The notes below the pieces were generated by a model. That model made no database searches. It was given only the letters and a program-made list of their open reading frames with translations, and was not told the DNA's origin. Positions 47,634 through 55,941 of a stretch of 60,867 bases of DNA are shown here, in pieces (the stretch's first letter is position 1; each line of letters opens with the position of its first letter). The stretch is from assembly GCF_003097355.1 (NCBI RefSeq), contig NZ_PYUI01000027.1, positions 1 through 60,867 on the forward strand, given 5' to 3'. The translations under genes were made by a program, and so were the position numbers. Source of the stretch: Arthrobacter sp. H-02-3. GTDB lineage: Bacteria; Actinomycetota; Actinomycetes; Actinomycetales; Micrococcaceae.

Positions 47634-48488
47634 ATGCAGCAGACTTCCAGCCGCCAGACTTCCCGCCAGAGCATTCTGGTGGGCGTCAGCACCAAGATGT
47701 ACCTGGGGTACCGGGACAGCCTGGCTTGGCTGGAGCAGTTGCGGAATGAAGTGGACGCCCGTCCGGCCCTCGCGGCCGGGCGGGTTGTCCCGTTTGTAAT
47801 TCCGTCCTTCCCCGTCCTGCCCGCGGCAGCCCGGCTACTAGAGGGGTCGCCGCTGCTGCTCGGGGCGCAGAACTGTGGCTGGGCCGACGGCTCGTGGACC
47901 GGGGAAGTGGCTCCGTCCATGCTCGCGGAGCTGGGCGTCCGCCTCGTGGAAATCGGCCACGCCGAACGACGCCGGCACTTCGGCGAAGACGACGCCATGG
48001 TGGCCCTCAAGACCCGAGCAGCCGACGACGCCGGGCTTACGCCCTTGCTGTGCGTGGGGGAGACCAAGGCCGGGGAACCGGCTGCCGCAGCGGACCGTGT
48101 GTACCGCCAGATCGCATCGGCTGTCGACGGCGACTGGAACCGCGCCGGCCGTTTGGTGGTGGCCTATGAACCGGTCTGGGCGATTGGCGCGGCAGAGCCG
48201 GCGGCCGCGCCCTACGTGTCCGACGTCGTCCGCGCACTCCGCGGGCGCCTCGCCACGGCCGGGGTTCCCGGGCTTCCGATCATCTACGGCGGTTCGGCCA
48301 AGCCCGGTTTGCTGCCCACGCTCGAGGGTGTCTCCGGCCTGTTCCTGGGCCGCTTCGCGCACAACCCCGCGAACTTCGGGCGCGTGCTCGACGAGGCACT
48401 GCTGCTCGCGGGCGCGGGCGCGGGTGTGGGCGCGGGAGTGGAAGATGGTGGGATTGACAGGATGGGTCTGATGGATCGGACGGGTTGA
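47634..48488 (+). CDS. Triosephosphate isomerase homologue (probable tetrulose-phosphate isomerase, LerI/EryH-like)
   Basis: 284 residues. Catalytic residues are kept: Lys in VSTKMYLGY (canonical NWKMN), His in IGHAERR (canonical IGHSERR) and Glu in AYEPVWAIG. The flexible loop reads AIGAAEPA instead of AIGTGxxA, and the protein ends in a Gly/Ala-rich tail. These changes are like those of tetrulose-phosphate isomerases, which convert L-erythrulose 1-phosphate to D-erythrulose 4-phosphate. A second, housekeeping tpiA is expected elsewhere. It is the last gene before the second repeat array. Confidence 0.85.
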   Translation: MQQTSSRQTSRQSILVGVSTKMYLGYRDSLAWLEQLRNEVDARPALAAGRVVPFVIPSFPVLPAAARLLEGSPLLLGAQNCGWADGSWTGEVAPSMLAELGVRLVEIGHAERRRHFGEDDAMVALKTRAADDAGLTPLLCVGETKAGEPAAAADRVYRQIASAVDGDWNRAGRLVVAYEPVWAIGAAEPAAAPYVSDVVRALRGRLATAGVPGLPIIYGGSAKPGLLPTLEGVSGLFLGRFAHNPANFGRVLDEALLLAGAGAGVGAGVEDGGIDRMGLMDRTG

Positions 48489-48500
48489 GGGCCCGACATC

Positions 48501-48781
48501 CGCGGGACATGTCCAGCCCTGACCGCGAGCGATGGACATGATGCCTTGATGTCCCTTGGTCACGACAAAGAATGAGCATGTCCCTTGAGGTCACGCGTGA
48601 ACAATGAGCATGTCCCGTGTTGTAGCTGCCTGTTAATGAGCATGTTCTCCGACATGGCTAGCGAAGCGTGAGCATGTCCAGCCCTGACCCCGAGCGATGG
48701 ACATGACGCCTGAATGTCCCTTGGTCAAGGCAAAGAATGAGCATGTCCCTTCAGGTCACGCGTGAACAATGAGCATGTCCC
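48501..48781. repeat. Array B: CATG-motif array with 109-bp direct repeat
   Basis: The 300 bases between the TIM homologue and the convergent nuclease-helicase contain no gene. They hold about nine copies of GAGCATGTCC, GGACATGTCC or GGACATG. Two 109-bp copies (48508-48616 and 48673-48781) are 102/109 identical. AATGAGCATGTCCC is the commonest form. No terminator with a U tract was found, so the array may itself separate the convergent genes. Confidence 0.85.
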
Positions 48782-48788
48782 CTTGGAG

Positions 48789-51700
48789 CTAGGCGCGGAC
48801 TGACCTTTGGCACAGGCCAATGAACCGACCCAGCTGTTCCAGGCCCTCGGGACGGGTGGGGAGATAGTTGGTCAGCTCCGGCGCGCGGACAATGACCGCG
48901 CGCCACTGCCCGCGGGAAACCGCCACGTTGATCCGGTTGGTCGAGAGCAGGAACTCCATGCCCCGGGGCGCCTCCGCCACTGCCGAACACGCCATGGACA
49001 CGATCACCACGGCGGCTTCCTGGCCCTGGAACTTGTCCACGGTTCCCACCTTCACACGCAGCATCCCGGCAGCATTGAGGGCCTCGCGGATCAGGTTGAC
49101 CTGCGCGTTGTAGGCCGCCACCACGAGGACGTCGGTTTCAGCCAACGGCCGGGTGCCGTCCTCCGTGTGCCAACTGCGGCCCAAATGCCGCTGCACCTGC
49201 CTGACCACTTCGTCAGCCTCCTCGCGCGAGGACGTGACGTTACCCTGGTGCTCGACCATCACCGTTTCGATACCCGCGGCAACACCGTCCAGGCGCCGGG
49301 CGTCGGCGGCCGGTGCCGAGACGAGCCGTCCCTCGTAGGAGAGTTCGGACACGGCCCGGCACAACGGCGACGTCATCCGCCACGAGTCCGCAAGGAAGTA
49401 TCCGAGTTCGGGCGGCAGGGTGGCGTGACCGGCGGAGATCCAGCCGAGGGCCGAGGCGTCGACCGGCTCAGGGTGTGAACCCTGGCTGACCTGGGGAAGC
49501 TGCTGCGGGTCGCCGAGCAGCAGGAGCCGGCTGCTGGCCTGCGCCACGGCGAGGGTATTGGCCAGCGAGAACTGACCGGCCTCATCGATCACCAGCAGAT
49601 CGAGCGAGCCGCGCGGCACGGTGGCCCCGGTCATCGTCCACGCGGTGCCTCCGATGAGGGCGCCGCCGGGGGACTCGAGCAGCCGTGCCACATCCTGGGC
49701 GGAACGCTGGTTCCAGGGCAGCGGATCCCGGTGCTTGACGTCTTTCGCGACCCGGGCGGGATCGACGCCGGCCTTCGTGACTGCGGTCCGCAACAGATTT
49801 TCGACCACCGCATGCGACTGGCCGACGACGCCAACCTTCCACCCACGGGAGACGAGCCGGGCGATCACATGCGATCCCACATGGGTCTTGCCCGTCCCCG
49901 GGGGCCCCTGGACCGCCACGTAGGAATGGTCCAAGGCCCCGACGGCCTCCGTGATGGCGTCAACGAAGCGTTCCGGGCCCTGTCCCGGCGCCGGCAGGGG
50001 CGCTCCCGAGGAAAGCCGCGGAGGCACTCTGCGCACGAGGTCGAGCGCTGGATGCTTCCCGAACCGGCTGGGTCTGGAACGGGAAGCGTGCAAACCCGCC
50101 GCGACGTCGTCGGCCAGCGCCGCCAACGCCTCCTCAAGATTCTTGGTGGCGATGGGCTGGTCTTCGGTCAGCGCCATCGGCAGTTGGGCGTACGGCTCGA
50201 TGTTCCTCTTGAGCTTGTCCCGGATGATGACCGTGTCCCGGCCGTCTTCCTCGCCAAGTTCCAGAACTTCCGTGCCGAACCAGCCGTTCCGGCCGGTCCC
50301 GTTGATGCCAGTGCCTGCGAGTCCCGCGGGGAGCGGGGGCTCGTACATGCGGAACCAGATGCTGCCTTCACGCAGATCCGAGCCGGCGGTCACGGTGCCG
50401 ATCAGTTTCACCCTGCGTTCGGGCAGCTTGGTCCCGTCCCTCCACCAGTCCTCGAGGGCCACGGCCTCCTCGACCAAGAACACGTTGCGGTCCTGCGGGT
50501 GGCGCGCGTCCGGTCCGTTCTCGCACCGGTCGAAGTGCGCCCACCAGAACGCCTTGCGCTCGCGACGATGGTAGCTCACGGCCGCAGCGAGGATGGCGAC
50601 CGCTTGTCGATCCGCGTCCGGCAGCCCTGATCCGGGCTCGAGAAACTCGGCCAGGGCAAGCTCAGCGGGTCCGAGGTCAGCATCCGCCTCGGCTAGATCG
50701 GCGGGGGCGCGAAGTTCGGCCGGGACCACTTCCGCTCCGGTGCCCGGTCCCGTCCCCGGTCCGATCCCGCGCTCTCGGGCCAAGCCCAAGAGCCAGTTCC
50801 GCAGCTCCAGTGTGGAGAGGCAGTCGTACTCGTTGTAGTCGGAGATCCCGGAGAGGATTCTGGCTGCCTCCTCGGGCTGATCGGAGTCGCGGGCCTCGCA
50901 GTACTGCGCGTAGGCAACAACCGAGGCTCCGGCGTCCTTCACGTCCCCCGAGCGCAGGTTTGTCCCCATATACAGCGGCTCAAGCTTCTTGATGCTGTAG
51001 GAGTTCTCGGAAATCCGGATACTGTTCCGGACGGTCTGGTAGAGGTCCACCAATAGCCCCTCGCGCAGCCAGCGGTCGACGGTGTCCTCGCCGGCCACGT
51101 GCATCACGGACAGCTTGCGGAGGGCCGTCTTCTCATAGGCTGCATAGTGGTAGACGTGCATATCCGGGTACGTCTGCCGGCGTTGCTCCACATAGTCAAG
51201 GAAATCCAGGAACGCCTGCTTCTCGGCCTCCCGGGTGTGCGCCCAGAAGGGTCGGAAAACCCCGGGGACGCCGGGCTGCGTCGGTGCTTCGATGACGCCG
51301 AACAGGTACTCCAGCCCCCAGACCCCCGTGGCGCTTTCCTGCCAGAGAGGGTCGCCCTCAAAATCGAAAAAGATGTCGCCCTCGCAGGGCGACGGCAGTT
51401 CCGCCAGCGCGTTTTCCGGAAGCACCGCAAAGCGGATGATGTGCTCTTCGCCGTCCTTGACGTACCGGACTTCCCCGTCGTAGGCGCCAACGCCGCTTTG
51501 CATTCGGGCCTGGTCCTGCAGGCGACGCAGTGCGCTGTTCGCTCCGGGAAGGTGTGCCTCGGCGAGTTCCTTGACCGTAAAGATTTTCCGTTCGTGCAGT
51601 GCCTTGCGTTGTGCGGAGTTCATCCGCGCCACGAGGAGGAGATCATCGGTGGCCTTGACCATCTCCTGGCAGTAATCGCACCGGCCGCAGGCGGTCAGCC

Positions 51701-52415
51701 CGGGCGCACCCCATTGCGCGGTGTTGGGCTGTGCCATGTGCGCAGAAGTCAGGGTGAGGAAGCGCTCGCGCCTCTCTAGGAACACCGGCAGGATGTCCGG
51801 CAAGTTGTGGGCGCTGCGGAGGTAGTCGAAGCCGCCGCCCGGGAGCGGGACGGTGGCGCCGAGAACCAGGGTGACTGACGGATCCGGTGTGATGCCGGCC
51901 TTCAGGAGCTGGTCCCCGTACGCGGCGAGCTGAAGCAGTGCCGTCACCTTTGCGTGGCGTGCCAGTTTGGTGTCGAACACGGCGTAGCTTCCGTCCGGCT
52001 GCCGCACCAGGAAGTCGGAGCGGCCATGGAACTGGCCGTCGAAGAAGGCTGCTTGGAAGACGATGTCTGCGCCCGCCCGCAGTGCCTCGATGGACTCGGC
52101 GTGCTTGGCCGCCAAGGTGACGCGATCCATGCTGTCGGCAGGAGCGACGTCGTACACGCCGTGTCCGGTGGCCGGATCCCAAGGGCCGAACTCTTCGACG
52201 AAATCCGCGAGGACCCTGTGCTCGTGGACGTCGCCCAGCTTGGCGGCGTGTTCGAGCATCTCGTCGACGCCGAAGTCCGGTTTGGGGGCGCGGCCCAGCT
52301 TCTCGTCGAGCTTGCGGAGCAGTTGGTACTCGCAGCTGGCAGCCACCACAAGATCGCTCGCTGAGTAGACCAGATCCGGTGATGATCCCGGCACTTCAGG
52401 TTCAAGGAAAAACAC
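48789..52415 (-). CDS. TM0106-type RecB-family nuclease fused to SF1 helicase
   Basis: About 1208 residues. N-terminus: RecB/Cas4-like nuclease with the FDTKL block (D-x-K) and four cysteines for an Fe-S cluster (Cys near 28 and CGRCDYC near 242-248). Middle: RNase-H-like domain (DIFFDFEGDPLW). C-terminus: Upf1/DNA2-type helicase with GPPGTGKT (about 837), VIDEAGQ, GDPQQLPQ and VDKFQGQE plus NVAVSRG. GTG at 52415, just before FFLEPEVPG, is preferred over TTG at 52487. Probably a DNA repair or replication nuclease-helicase; its exact role is unknown. Confidence 0.85.
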   Translation of the reverse strand: MFFLEPEVPGSSPDLVYSASDLVVAASCEYQLLRKLDEKLGRAPKPDFGVDEMLEHAAKLGDVHEHRVLADFVEEFGPWDPATGHGVYDVAPADSMDRVTLAAKHAESIEALRAGADIVFQAAFFDGQFHGRSDFLVRQPDGSYAVFDTKLARHAKVTALLQLAAYGDQLLKAGITPDPSVTLVLGATVPLPGGGFDYLRSAHNLPDILPVFLERRERFLTLTSAHMAQPNTAQWGAPGLTACGRCDYCQEMVKATDDLLLVARMNSAQRKALHERKIFTVKELAEAHLPGANSALRRLQDQARMQSGVGAYDGEVRYVKDGEEHIIRFAVLPENALAELPSPCEGDIFFDFEGDPLWQESATGVWGLEYLFGVIEAPTQPGVPGVFRPFWAHTREAEKQAFLDFLDYVEQRRQTYPDMHVYHYAAYEKTALRKLSVMHVAGEDTVDRWLREGLLVDLYQTVRNSIRISENSYSIKKLEPLYMGTNLRSGDVKDAGASVVAYAQYCEARDSDQPEEAARILSGISDYNEYDCLSTLELRNWLLGLARERGIGPGTGPGTGAEVVPAELRAPADLAEADADLGPAELALAEFLEPGSGLPDADRQAVAILAAAVSYHRRERKAFWWAHFDRCENGPDARHPQDRNVFLVEEAVALEDWWRDGTKLPERRVKLIGTVTAGSDLREGSIWFRMYEPPLPAGLAGTGINGTGRNGWFGTEVLELGEEDGRDTVIIRDKLKRNIEPYAQLPMALTEDQPIATKNLEEALAALADDVAAGLHASRSRPSRFGKHPALDLVRRVPPRLSSGAPLPAPGQGPERFVDAITEAVGALDHSYVAVQGPPGTGKTHVGSHVIARLVSRGWKVGVVGQSHAVVENLLRTAVTKAGVDPARVAKDVKHRDPLPWNQRSAQDVARLLESPGGALIGGTAWTMTGATVPRGSLDLLVIDEAGQFSLANTLAVAQASSRLLLLGDPQQLPQVSQGSHPEPVDASALGWISAGHATLPPELGYFLADSWRMTSPLCRAVSELSYEGRLVSAPAADARRLDGVAAGIETVMVEHQGNVTSSREEADEVVRQVQRHLGRSWHTEDGTRPLAETDVLVVAAYNAQVNLIREALNAAGMLRVKVGTVDKFQGQEAAVVIVSMACSAVAEAPRGMEFLLSTNRINVAVSRGQWRAVIVRAPELTNYLPTRPEGLEQLGRFIGLCQRSVRA

Positions 52416-52492
52416 TGTGCCCCCGTTGTTGCTGGAATGAGCCGGGTCCGGCCTTCTGTTGTTCAAGGTATCAAAGCCCTCTGACAATCACG

Positions 52493-52576
52493 CCGGAACC
52501 AAAAACCACGAAGCCGGAACCAAAAACCACGAAGCCGGAACCAAAAACCACGAACCCGGGACCAAAAACCACGAAC
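52493..52576. repeat. Four tandem copies of a 21-bp repeat
   Basis: Unit CCGGAACCAAAAACCACGAA plus one base, at 52493, 52514, 52535 and 52556, with only a few changes in the last two. It lies in the gap between the divergent nuclease-helicase and SOUL genes, so it sits in or beside their promoters and may vary in copy number. Confidence 0.85.
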
Positions 52577-52633
52577 CAGGGGAGCAGGCAGGATCTGGTT
52601 CCTGTCGCCGGTTCGGCGTAGGGTCTGAGAACT

Positions 52634-53239
52634 ATGACTGAACAGCAACCCTATGAGCTGGTCCGGCGATACGCGCACTTCGAGTTGCGCCGCTATCCCG
52701 CGCATGTTGTGGCCGAAATACAGGTCAACGCAACCTTTGACCGGGCCGGGAATGCCGCCTTCCGGCACCTGTTCAACTACATCACCGGCAGCAATACGGC
52801 CCAACAGAAGCTGGCGATGACGGCACCGGTGATTCAGGAGCTCGGTCCTTCGCAGAAGCTGGCGATGACCGCCCCGGTGCTGCAGAGTGGTCCGCTGCCG
52901 GGAAGCAAAGATTCTGCTGATTTTGTAGTGGCCTTTGTGCTCCCCGCCGGGTTGACGGCGGAGACCGCCCCGGTCCCGGCGAACCCCGACGTCAAGGTGC
53001 GGGCCATTCCCGGGTCCCTGGCAGCTGCTCTTCGGTTCACGGGCAGCGGGTCGGAAACCGCCTTTGAACGGCACAACACTGGCCTCCAGGCAGCACTGGT
53101 GGTCGCCGGGCTGACGGCCGTGGGCCCGCCACGGTTTGCCCGCTTTGATCCGCCCTTCAAACCGTGGCTCCTGCGCCACAACGAGGTTGTTCAGGACGTG
53201 CAGGAGCCTGTTACTCCGCTGGCCGAATCAGGCCGCTGA
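52634..53239 (+). CDS. SOUL-family heme-binding protein
   Basis: 201 residues. SOUL/HBP fold with YELVRRYAHFELRRYPAHVVAE at the N-terminus and the hallmark LAMTAPV, which here occurs twice (QQKLAMTAPVIQ and SQKLAMTAPVLQ, 17 residues apart), suggesting a small internal duplication. Other landmarks are AALRFTGSGSE and FKPWLLRHNEV, the conserved end. Members bind tetrapyrroles or peptides; the bacterial role is unclear. No signal peptide, so cytoplasmic. Confidence 0.88.
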   Translation: MTEQQPYELVRRYAHFELRRYPAHVVAEIQVNATFDRAGNAAFRHLFNYITGSNTAQQKLAMTAPVIQELGPSQKLAMTAPVLQSGPLPGSKDSADFVVAFVLPAGLTAETAPVPANPDVKVRAIPGSLAAALRFTGSGSETAFERHNTGLQAALVVAGLTAVGPPRFARFDPPFKPWLLRHNEVVQDVQEPVTPLAESGR

Positions 53240-53254
53240 CCCGGGTAAGGCAAA

Positions 53255-55759
53255 ATGGACAGGGTGACCCAACTCCCGCAGCGCCCCGCCTCACCCGCCT
53301 CCAGCCCGTCGCCCAAGGCCGCGTCCCCGCAGACCCAGGAATCGGGCATCGCCGCCCAGATCGCGGCCGAGCTCGGCGTGCAGGCCTGGCAGGTCAAGGC
53401 GGCCGTGGATCTGCTCGACGCCGGATCCACCGTGCCCTTCATCGCCCGGTACCGCAAGGAAGCCACCGGGACGCTGGATGACACCCAGCTGCGCGATCTG
53501 GAGGAGCGGCTGCGCTACCTCCGCGAACTTGAGGACCGGCGTCGGACCATCCTCGAAGCGATCGCCGCGCAGGGGGCGCTGACCCCGGAACTGCAGGCCG
53601 CCGTCGTCGGGGCCGACACGAAGTCGCGGCTTGAGGACATCTACCTCCCGTTCAAGACCAAGCGGCGCACGAAGGCGCAGATCGCCCGCGAAGCCGGGCT
53701 GGAGCCGCTCGCCGACGCGCTGCTGAAGCGCCCGGAGCTGGACCCGGAGCGCGAAGCCGCCAAATACCTCAACGCCGAACATTCGATCGGGGACGCCGCC
53801 GCAGCGCTGGCAGGTGCCCGCTCCATCCTGGTCGAGCGTGTGGCCCAGGATGCGGATCTGGCGGAGACGCTGCGCGAACGACTCTGGACGCAGGGCCGGA
53901 TGGTGTCCCGGGTCAAGAAGGGCAAGGAGGCCGAGGGCCAGAAATTCAAGGACTACTTCGAGTTCTCCCAGCAGCCGTCCGGGATGCCCTCGCACCGCGT
54001 TCTCGCACTGTTGCGCGGCGAAAAAGACGGCGTGCTGGAGCTCGACCTCGCCGAGGCCGCACCGGACGACGACGCCGCCCTCACCGCGGCGCGCGGCCGT
54101 TACGAAGCCGCCGTGGCCAGGTTCCTCGGGGTCGCCGACCGCGGCCGGCCCGCCGACGCCTGGCTGTTGCAGACGGCCCAGCTCGCGTGGCGTTCGCGGG
54201 TCCTGGCCCGGCTGACCGCCGACCTGCGCAGCCGGATGTTTGCCGCCGCCGAGGACGAAGCCGTGCGCGTGTTCGCGGCCAACCTGCGCGATGTACTGCT
54301 CGCCGCACCTGCCGGGAACCGCGCCACCCTGGGGCTGGACCCGGGACTGCGGACCGGCGTGAAGGTCGCAGTGGTCGACGGCACCGGCAAAGTGGTCGCG
54401 ACAGACACGATCTACCCGCACGCCCCGGCCCGGAAATGGGACGAGGCGCTGCGGACCCTCGTGGGCCTGGCGAAGACGCACGGCGTCGAGCTCGTGGCGA
54501 TCGGCAACGGCACCGCGTCGCGGGAGACGGACAAACTCGCCGGCGAACTGATCAAGCAGCTCGGCACCGGATCAGAAACCAAACCCCAGAAGATCGTGGT
54601 GTCCGAAGCGGGAGCATCGGTCTATTCGGCATCGGCGCTCGCTGCCGCCGAGCTGCCTGGCATGGACGTGTCCCTGCGGGGTGCCGTCTCGATCGCCCGG
54701 AGGCTGCAGGACCCGCTCGCGGAGCTCGTGAAGATCGAGCCGAAGTCGATCGGTGTCGGGCAGTACCAGCATGACGTCACGGCCGCGAAGCTGGACCGCA
54801 GCCTGGACGCCGTCGTCGAGGACTGCGTGAATGCGGTGGGCGTGGACGTCAACACGGCCTCGCCGGCGCTGCTGAGCCGGGTGGCCGGCGTCGGGCCCCT
54901 GCTGAGCGAGAACATCGTCGCCTACAGGAACGAGCACGGCCCGTTCGCGAAGCGCAGCGAGCTGAAGAAGGTCCCACGGCTTGGCGCCAAGGCATTCGAA
55001 CAGTGCGCCGGCTTCCTGCGGATCACCGGGGGAGCTGAGCCGCTGGATGCCTCCAGCGTGCACCCGGAGGCGTACCCCGTCGCCCGGAAGATCAAGGCGG
55101 CAGCGAAGGCCGGCCCGGCCTCCGCGCTGAACCCGCAGGACTTCGTGGACGGATCCTTCGGCCTGCCCACGGTGCAGGACATCATCGCCGAGCTCGAGAA
55201 GCCCGGCCGGGACCCCCGCCCGGCCTTCGCGGCAGCGGCGTTCTCGGAAGGGATCGAGAAGATCTCAGACCTCAGGCCTGGCATGGTGCTGGAGGGTACG
55301 GTGACCAACGTGGCGGCATTCGGCGCATTCGTGGACGTCGGCGTGCACCAGGACGGGCTGGTGCACGTGTCTGCGCTGGCCAACCGGTTCGTCTCCGACC
55401 CGCGCGAAGTGGTGAAGTCCGGGCAGGTGGTCCGGGTCAAGGTGCTGGAAGCCGATCCGGAGCGGAAACGCATCTCCCTCACGCTAAGGCTCGACGACGA
55501 ACCGGCAGCTTCCGGCGGCAGCGCACCTTCGTCCCGGGGCTGGGCAGGCAACGGCCCCGGCACGCCTAAGCCTGACACGTCGCGGCCAGCTCAGCCGCGG
55601 GCCGGTCAGCCCCGGAGTGGACAGCAGCAGGCAGGTCAGCAGCAGGGCCGGCCGCAACAGTCCCAGCCGCAACGGTCGGCCTCCCAGCCGAGGTCCACGC
55701 CGTCGCCCGTCAACACCGCGATGGCGGAGGCGCTCCGAAAAGCCGGCCTCGGCAAGTAG
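53255..55759 (+). CDS. tex: Tex-family RNA-binding transcription accessory protein
   Basis: 834 residues: Tex N-terminal helices (about 30-200, VPFIARYRKEATGTLDDTQL), a YqgF/RNase-H-like domain (TLGLDPGLRTGVKVAVVDGTG), helix-hairpin-helix repeats (LLSRVAGVGPLLSENIVAYR), and an S1 RNA-binding domain (about 676-745, GTVTNVAAFGAFVDVGVHQDGLVHVS). A Pro/Gln/Ser-rich tail of about 75 residues follows. Tex binds nucleic acids and influences transcription and stress tolerance. ATG at 53255 has AAGG about 5 bases upstream; the gene is 15 bases after the SOUL gene. Confidence 0.95.
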   Translation: MDRVTQLPQRPASPASSPSPKAASPQTQESGIAAQIAAELGVQAWQVKAAVDLLDAGSTVPFIARYRKEATGTLDDTQLRDLEERLRYLRELEDRRRTILEAIAAQGALTPELQAAVVGADTKSRLEDIYLPFKTKRRTKAQIAREAGLEPLADALLKRPELDPEREAAKYLNAEHSIGDAAAALAGARSILVERVAQDADLAETLRERLWTQGRMVSRVKKGKEAEGQKFKDYFEFSQQPSGMPSHRVLALLRGEKDGVLELDLAEAAPDDDAALTAARGRYEAAVARFLGVADRGRPADAWLLQTAQLAWRSRVLARLTADLRSRMFAAAEDEAVRVFAANLRDVLLAAPAGNRATLGLDPGLRTGVKVAVVDGTGKVVATDTIYPHAPARKWDEALRTLVGLAKTHGVELVAIGNGTASRETDKLAGELIKQLGTGSETKPQKIVVSEAGASVYSASALAAAELPGMDVSLRGAVSIARRLQDPLAELVKIEPKSIGVGQYQHDVTAAKLDRSLDAVVEDCVNAVGVDVNTASPALLSRVAGVGPLLSENIVAYRNEHGPFAKRSELKKVPRLGAKAFEQCAGFLRITGGAEPLDASSVHPEAYPVARKIKAAAKAGPASALNPQDFVDGSFGLPTVQDIIAELEKPGRDPRPAFAAAAFSEGIEKISDLRPGMVLEGTVTNVAAFGAFVDVGVHQDGLVHVSALANRFVSDPREVVKSGQVVRVKVLEADPERKRISLTLRLDDEPAASGGSAPSSRGWAGNGPGTPKPDTSRPAQPRAGQPRSGQQQAGQQQGRPQQSQPQRSASQPRSTPSPVNTAMAEALRKAGLGK

Positions 55760-55941
55760 CCCCCGGACTCTATTGCCATCCACTCGGCTACCGCTCATCG
55801 CTGAACAGCTACCGCTCGGCGCATAAATAATACGTTTGCTGACGATCTGCACCATGATTGCCGGAGGCAACGGTCTGTGTGAGTGACCCTTCGCCTCAGT
55901 GTGCTGGACACCGACGTCGTTGACGAGCAGGGGGAACATTT

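Noticed and set aside
39221..48781. Arrays A and B as CRISPR
   Set aside because: The conserved unit is about 10 bp, spacing is irregular, both orientations are mixed and no cas genes are present.
52379..52621. Small gene with PEPKTTK heptapeptide repeats
   Set aside because: It is only the 21-bp tandem repeat read in frame; it overlaps the nuclease-helicase start region and has no supported start.
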